NCBI GenBank assembly: GCA_036656615.1
Contig: JAVXHY010000022.1
Span: 1 to 26,465, forward strand
Source of the DNA: CAUPWF01 sp036656615
GTDB lineage: Bacteria > Bacillota > Clostridia > Lachnospirales > Lachnospiraceae
Direction: 5' to 3'
Length of the DNA: 26,465 bases
The translations under genes were made by a program, and so were the position numbers. Positions 23,285 to 26,465 of the stretch are shown here, piece after piece; the stretch's first letter is position 1, and every line of letters starts with the position of its first letter. The notes beneath the pieces were generated by a model. That model saw only the letters and a program-made list of their open reading frames with translations, was not told the origin of the DNA and made no database searches.

Positions 23285-24550
23285 TTATTGAAAATATTTA
23301 TTTACATAAGATAGTAAATACTCTTTCTTATTGTATTCCGGATTTCTTAATACTACTTCCAAAAGAGCATTCAAAACTTCTCCGATTTGTTTCCCCGGTG
23401 AAATTCCCTGCTGAATCAAATCACTGCCTGTAACTGCAAGTTCCCTAAGAGAAATACATTCCCCTCTTTGTAAAATACCCAAATAGCGCGCTTTGATTTC
23501 TGCCATTGCACGTACAACCTCTTGATGATTTTCGCCAAATGCTTCTGCGTCTGCCACCTTTACTTTCAAATAATCTAAGAATAAATCGCTGCCTATTTGA
23601 TGCAGTGCTATTCTGACATCTTGATCTGTAGAAGAAATATGATATCCATGAAAAGCCACTAATCTACATACTTTTCTCAGGGTATCATTATCAAATTTAA
23701 AACGTTTTAAAATATGTTTGACTGTATGTTCCCCTTCCATTTCATGAAGCAGCATGGCTAAGCGAAGGACCTTCTCCCCTGGCACTGCACAAACAGACGC
23801 TACCGTGTGGTTCCCCACATTATAAAAAGACGCTTCTAATGGTTTTGTCTGATAAAAGAGATCGTCAAATTCAGGAAGGATTACCTTGGTAATCTGTAGT
23901 TCACGCAATATATAAAGACACTGAGGCTTATCTGAGATAAGCAGCTTCACTAACTCAGATTGAATACGTTCTGCACTTATTTTCTCTAAGGATGAGGCTG
24001 CTTTTCTAGCCGCCTCCTTAGTCTTCTCTTCGATCTCAAAACCCAATTGAGCTGCAAAACGAACTGCTCGTAAAATACGCAGGGCATCTTCTGCAAATCT
24101 CTCATCCGGATTACCCACACAGCGTATAAATCCGCCCTTTAAATCCTCTAGCCCATGAAATACATCAACCAATCCTTCTTGATCGTTATAGGCCATTGCA
24201 TTCATTGTAAAGTCCCGTCGAAGTAAGTCTTCCTGTAAGCTTCTTGTAAATTCCACCTGTTTTGGATGTCTGCCATCTTCGTATTCACCATCAATTCGAT
24301 ATGTGGTAACTTCAAAAGCCTCGTCCTCAATCAAAACTGTAATGGTACCATGAGCAATTCCCGTATCAAATGTGCGCCGAAAAAGAGCCTTTGTCTGCCA
24401 GGGCATTGCAGAAGTCGTAATATCCCAATCTTCTGGCACCCGTCCAAGAACAGAATCTCTAACACATCCGCCAACTGCATATGCTTCATATCCATGGGTC
24501 TGAAATGTATGGATAATCGTATTTACTTTTTTGGGCATTAAAATTTTCAT
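23285..24550 (-). CDS. cca: CCA-adding tRNA nucleotidyltransferase
   Basis: A 421-residue class II nucleotidyltransferase that builds or repairs the 3' CCA of tRNAs. Motifs: AVGGCVRD (25-32), the catalytic D41-W-D43 pair, RRDFTMNAMAYN (109-120), and the nucleotide-selecting EDALR (152-156) in ERFAEDALRILRAVRFA. The region after about residue 240 keeps the HD-domain outline, but the HD pair reads HE (LLHEMEGEHTVKHIL), so its hydrolase part is probably inactive. Both tRNA genes in the window lack an encoded CCA, consistent with dependence on this enzyme. It could be specialised for CC or A addition; the motifs alone do not decide this. AAAGGA precedes the start. Confidence 0.93.
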   Translation of the reverse strand: MKILMPKKVNTIIHTFQTHGYEAYAVGGCVRDSVLGRVPEDWDITTSAMPWQTKALFRRTFDTGIAHGTITVLIEDEAFEVTTYRIDGEYEDGRHPKQVEFTRSLQEDLLRRDFTMNAMAYNDQEGLVDVFHGLEDLKGGFIRCVGNPDERFAEDALRILRAVRFAAQLGFEIEEKTKEAARKAASSLEKISAERIQSELVKLLISDKPQCLYILRELQITKVILPEFDDLFYQTKPLEASFYNVGNHTVASVCAVPGEKVLRLAMLLHEMEGEHTVKHILKRFKFDNDTLRKVCRLVAFHGYHISSTDQDVRIALHQIGSDLFLDYLKVKVADAEAFGENHQEVVRAMAEIKARYLGILQRGECISLRELAVTGSDLIQQGISPGKQIGEVLNALLEVVLRNPEYNKKEYLLSYVNKYFQ

Positions 24551-24600
24551 ACAACTGTCCTTTCTGCTACAATCTCATAATCTTTATTTCACTTACATAA

Positions 24601-24637
24601 GTAAGAAAGGCAGGAGTATACAAACTCACTCCTGCCT
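24601..24637 (-). terminator. Intrinsic terminator after proS
   Basis: Minus strand AGGCAGGAGT (24637-24628), loop of 10, ACTCCTGCCT (24617-24608), then TTCTTAC. A GC-rich 10-bp stem starting 15 bases after the proS stop. The T tract is interrupted but present. Confidence 0.85.
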
Positions 24638-24651
24638 CTTCTAGCTCTATC

Positions 24652-26094
24652 CTAGTAGGATTTTCCCCAGTAAACCATATGTTTCGCAGGCTTACCACAG
24701 TAAATACATACATCTGATAGATGTTCTTCCACTTCAGGAATACATCTAGAAGATGCTCCACCTGTTACATATTTAATTTCGTCCTCACATTCTTCATCCC
24801 CACACCACATTGCTTTAATAAATCCACGGTTTTGCTTGAATTTTTCTATCATTTCATCCAATGTAACCGCTGTATCAATATGGGCATCTAGAAATGCTTT
24901 TGCTCTATCATACATATTCTTTTGGATATCTTCTAATATTACAGCCAGCTTGGTTTCAATTTCATCAAGAGGCACTACAATCTTTTCTCTTGTATCACGA
25001 CGTACTACAATAATCTGACCCTGCTCAATATCCTTTGGTCCAATTTCAATTCGTGTTGGTATTCCAAGCATTTCCTGTTCACTAAATTTCCATCCAGGAC
25101 TCTTATCTGAATCATCTAATTTAACACGATAACCTGCAGCTTTAAGCTTAGACAACAATTCTGTTGCTTGATCTAGCACACCCTCTTTATGCTGTGCAAT
25201 TGGAATAATTCTAGTTTGAACTGGAGCAATTCTTGGTGGTAACACGAGACCACTATCATCTCCATGAACCATAATAATCGCGCCAATAATTCTAGTAGAT
25301 AGTCCCCAAGAAGTTTCATAAACACTATGAAGTTCATTATTTTTATCCATATATTTAATGTCAAATGCATCTGGAAATGCACTTCCAAAGAAATGACTGG
25401 TTGCTGATTGTAATGCCTTACCATCATGCATTAAAGCCTCAAGTGTATAAGTATCCTGGGCACCTGCAAATTTTTCACTCTCTGTTTTCTTTCCTGTAAT
25501 GGATGGAATTGCCAAGGATTCTTCAACAAAATCTTTGTATACCTTTGCCATTAACAGTGTTCTTTCTTCTGCTTCTTCCGCTGTTGCATGAATCGTATGT
25601 CCTTCCTGCCACAAGAATTCTCGTGAGCGAAGGAATGGCCTTGTTGTCTTTTCCCAACGAAGCACCGAATTCCATTGATTCCAAACTTTTGGTAAATCTC
25701 TATAAGATTGCACTGTTTTCTGCCAATGGTCACAAAATAGCGTTTCTGATGTTGGTCTGATACATAATCTTTCTTGTAACCGCTCCATTCCACCATGAGT
25801 CACCCAGGCAACTTCAGGAGCAAATCCATCAATATGATTGGATTCTTTTTCAAGCAAACTTTCTGGAATCAACATTGGTAAATATACGTTCTCAACGTCG
25901 GTTTCCTTAAATCTCTTATCTAGATCACTCTGAATATTCTCCCAAATCGCATACCCATTTGGCTGATAAATCAAACAACCTTTTACACTAGAATAATCAC
26001 ACAGCTCTGCTTCCCTTACTACATCCGTATACCATTGCGCAAAATCTTCATCCCTAGCTGTGATTGACTGTACATACTTCTTTTCCTTTGCCAT
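24652..26094 (-). CDS. proS: Prolyl-tRNA synthetase, eukaryote/archaeon-like short type
   Basis: A 480-residue class II synthetase that charges tRNA-Pro. It lacks the editing insertion of about 180 residues seen in E. coli-type ProRS and has the C-terminal zinc-binding domain of the eukaryote/archaeon-like type: C431, C436, C463 and C466 in WCGDEECEDE and CIYCGKP, ending in a terminal Tyr. Other marks are RPTSETLFCDHW, the class II motif 2 region VLRWEKTTRPFLRSREFLWQEGHT, and GLSTRIIGAIIMVHGDDSGLVLPPRIAP (motif 3). A Pro T-box precedes it and a terminator follows, so it is a single-gene unit. Confidence 0.97.
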   Translation of the reverse strand: MAKEKKYVQSITARDEDFAQWYTDVVREAELCDYSSVKGCLIYQPNGYAIWENIQSDLDKRFKETDVENVYLPMLIPESLLEKESNHIDGFAPEVAWVTHGGMERLQERLCIRPTSETLFCDHWQKTVQSYRDLPKVWNQWNSVLRWEKTTRPFLRSREFLWQEGHTIHATAEEAEERTLLMAKVYKDFVEESLAIPSITGKKTESEKFAGAQDTYTLEALMHDGKALQSATSHFFGSAFPDAFDIKYMDKNNELHSVYETSWGLSTRIIGAIIMVHGDDSGLVLPPRIAPVQTRIIPIAQHKEGVLDQATELLSKLKAAGYRVKLDDSDKSPGWKFSEQEMLGIPTRIEIGPKDIEQGQIIVVRRDTREKIVVPLDEIETKLAVILEDIQKNMYDRAKAFLDAHIDTAVTLDEMIEKFKQNRGFIKAMWCGDEECEDEIKYVTGGASSRCIPEVEEHLSDVCIYCGKPAKHMVYWGKSY

Positions 26095-26161
26095 ACCCTA
26101 TCTCCTTCTCTCCATAAAATTTCAGGGTTCTTCCCCCTTTTTCTCTATAACTCGGAGTACG

Positions 26162-26209
26162 AAAAAAGCCAAGTCTTTCGTCTCCCATAAAAGGGACCGA
26201 AAACTCGGC
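26162..26209 (-). terminator. Regulated terminator of the proS T-box
   Basis: Minus strand arm from GCCGAGTTTTCG (from 26209) to GTCCC pairs imperfectly with GGGA through ACTTGGC (26186-26168), followed by six T (26167-26162). The left arm shares bases with the antiterminator motif, as in T-box riboswitches. Confidence 0.8.
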
Positions 26210-26404
26210 GGTACCACCCTAATTAACTGCCTACTTTCAGCAGTTCTCTTTTAACTATTAACGCTAGTGTCACGCTGTACTTTCATACAGAGACTCCAAG
26301 GTAGGTTCTACACATTTCTTGCAAGAGTTTTTCACCAATCAACTCTCTCTCTGTGCCCTTACTTGTGTATACTATTCCTCTTCACTGCCATACTTTGATA
26401 ATTA
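26162..26404 (-). promoter_or_regulatory. T-box riboswitch (proline, CCU specifier) of proS
   Basis: The minus strand carries the canonical T-box antiterminator motif AGGGTGGTACCGC (26220-26208), preceded by a long Stem I region. There, AGAGAGAGAGTT starts the lower stem and GGAGTCTCT closes it. The candidate specifier is CCT (26305-26303) in GAACCTACC, followed by the purine A as is usual; it matches proline. Uncharged tRNA-Pro would stabilise the antiterminator and allow proS transcription. Confidence 0.93.
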
Positions 26405-26410
26405 AGGGTA

Positions 26411-26439
26411 ATTTTACGCGATAACATGCCATTTGTCAA
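26411..26439 (-). promoter_or_regulatory. Promoter of the proS T-box transcript
   Basis: Minus strand perfect TTGACA (26439-26434), 17-base spacer, TAAAAT (26416-26411), start near 26404. The remaining bases to 26465 show nothing recognisable. Confidence 0.85.
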
Positions 26440-26465
26440 GTCCCAACTTTAATTTTGACTAACTG

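Noticed and set aside
24591..24602. Palindrome ACTTACATAAGT before the CCA enzyme gene, considered as operator or promoter
   Set aside because: Short, AT-rich and directly after the proS terminator; no good -35/-10 pair accompanies it, so chance is likely.
24567..24761. Minus-strand ORF of 64 codons at the end of proS
   Set aside because: It overlaps the proS zinc domain in another frame and runs through the terminator hairpin; the peptide shows no domain and there is no ribosome-binding site.

Overview
This window looks like a core-genome stretch of a low-GC, spore-forming Firmicute, most probably a Lachnospiraceae or closely related Clostridia. The support is the protein types (a short eukaryote-like ProRS under a T-box, a DUF5711 protein, a CotS-family coat protein), the strongly AT-rich intergenic DNA, Gram-positive Shine-Dalgarno sites, and the conserved gene order HU-rqcP-yabP-yabQ-divIC-spoIIE-tilS-hpt-ftsH known from Bacillus and clostridia. 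Almost every gene is on the minus strand; only one methionine aminopeptidase is on plus. I see no phage, insertion sequence, CRISPR array or defence island.

Reading the minus strand in transcription order (right to left): proS, preceded by a strong promoter and a T-box with a CCU (Pro) specifier and closed by its own terminator; the CCA-adding enzyme; a cotS-like coat gene behind a sigma-E-like promoter; phosphoglucomutase; HU (strong promoter, possible 22-codon upstream ORF, downstream terminator); rqcP, yabP, yabQ and divIC, closed by a terminator; spoIIE, here lacking its membrane domain; then tilS-hpt-ftsH-GH13 amylase from one promoter; a glutamate decarboxylase with its own promoter; and a tRNA-Phe/tRNA-Gly pair. 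The tRNAs share a bidirectional terminator with the convergent map gene.

Left of map lies a run pfkA-dnaX-ybaB-recR-transaldolase, with an HD-domain protein close behind. It joins DNA replication and repair genes to two enzymes that handle fructose 6-phosphate. After it comes a three-gene envelope cluster: a LysM protein with a degenerate JAMM/MPN-like domain, DUF5711, and CvpA. Bases 1-180 hold strong promoter sequences pointing out of the window to the left, as expected upstream of a highly expressed operon such as rRNA or tRNA.

The points most worth a second look are the LysM/JAMM-like protein and its DUF5711-CvpA neighbours, the membrane-less SpoIIE, the upstream ORF fused to the HU ribosome-binding region, the Gly104/Lys124-type PFK with Asp103 replaced by Asn, and the sigma-E-like cotS promoter. 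I found no clearly novel multi-gene defence or mobile system.
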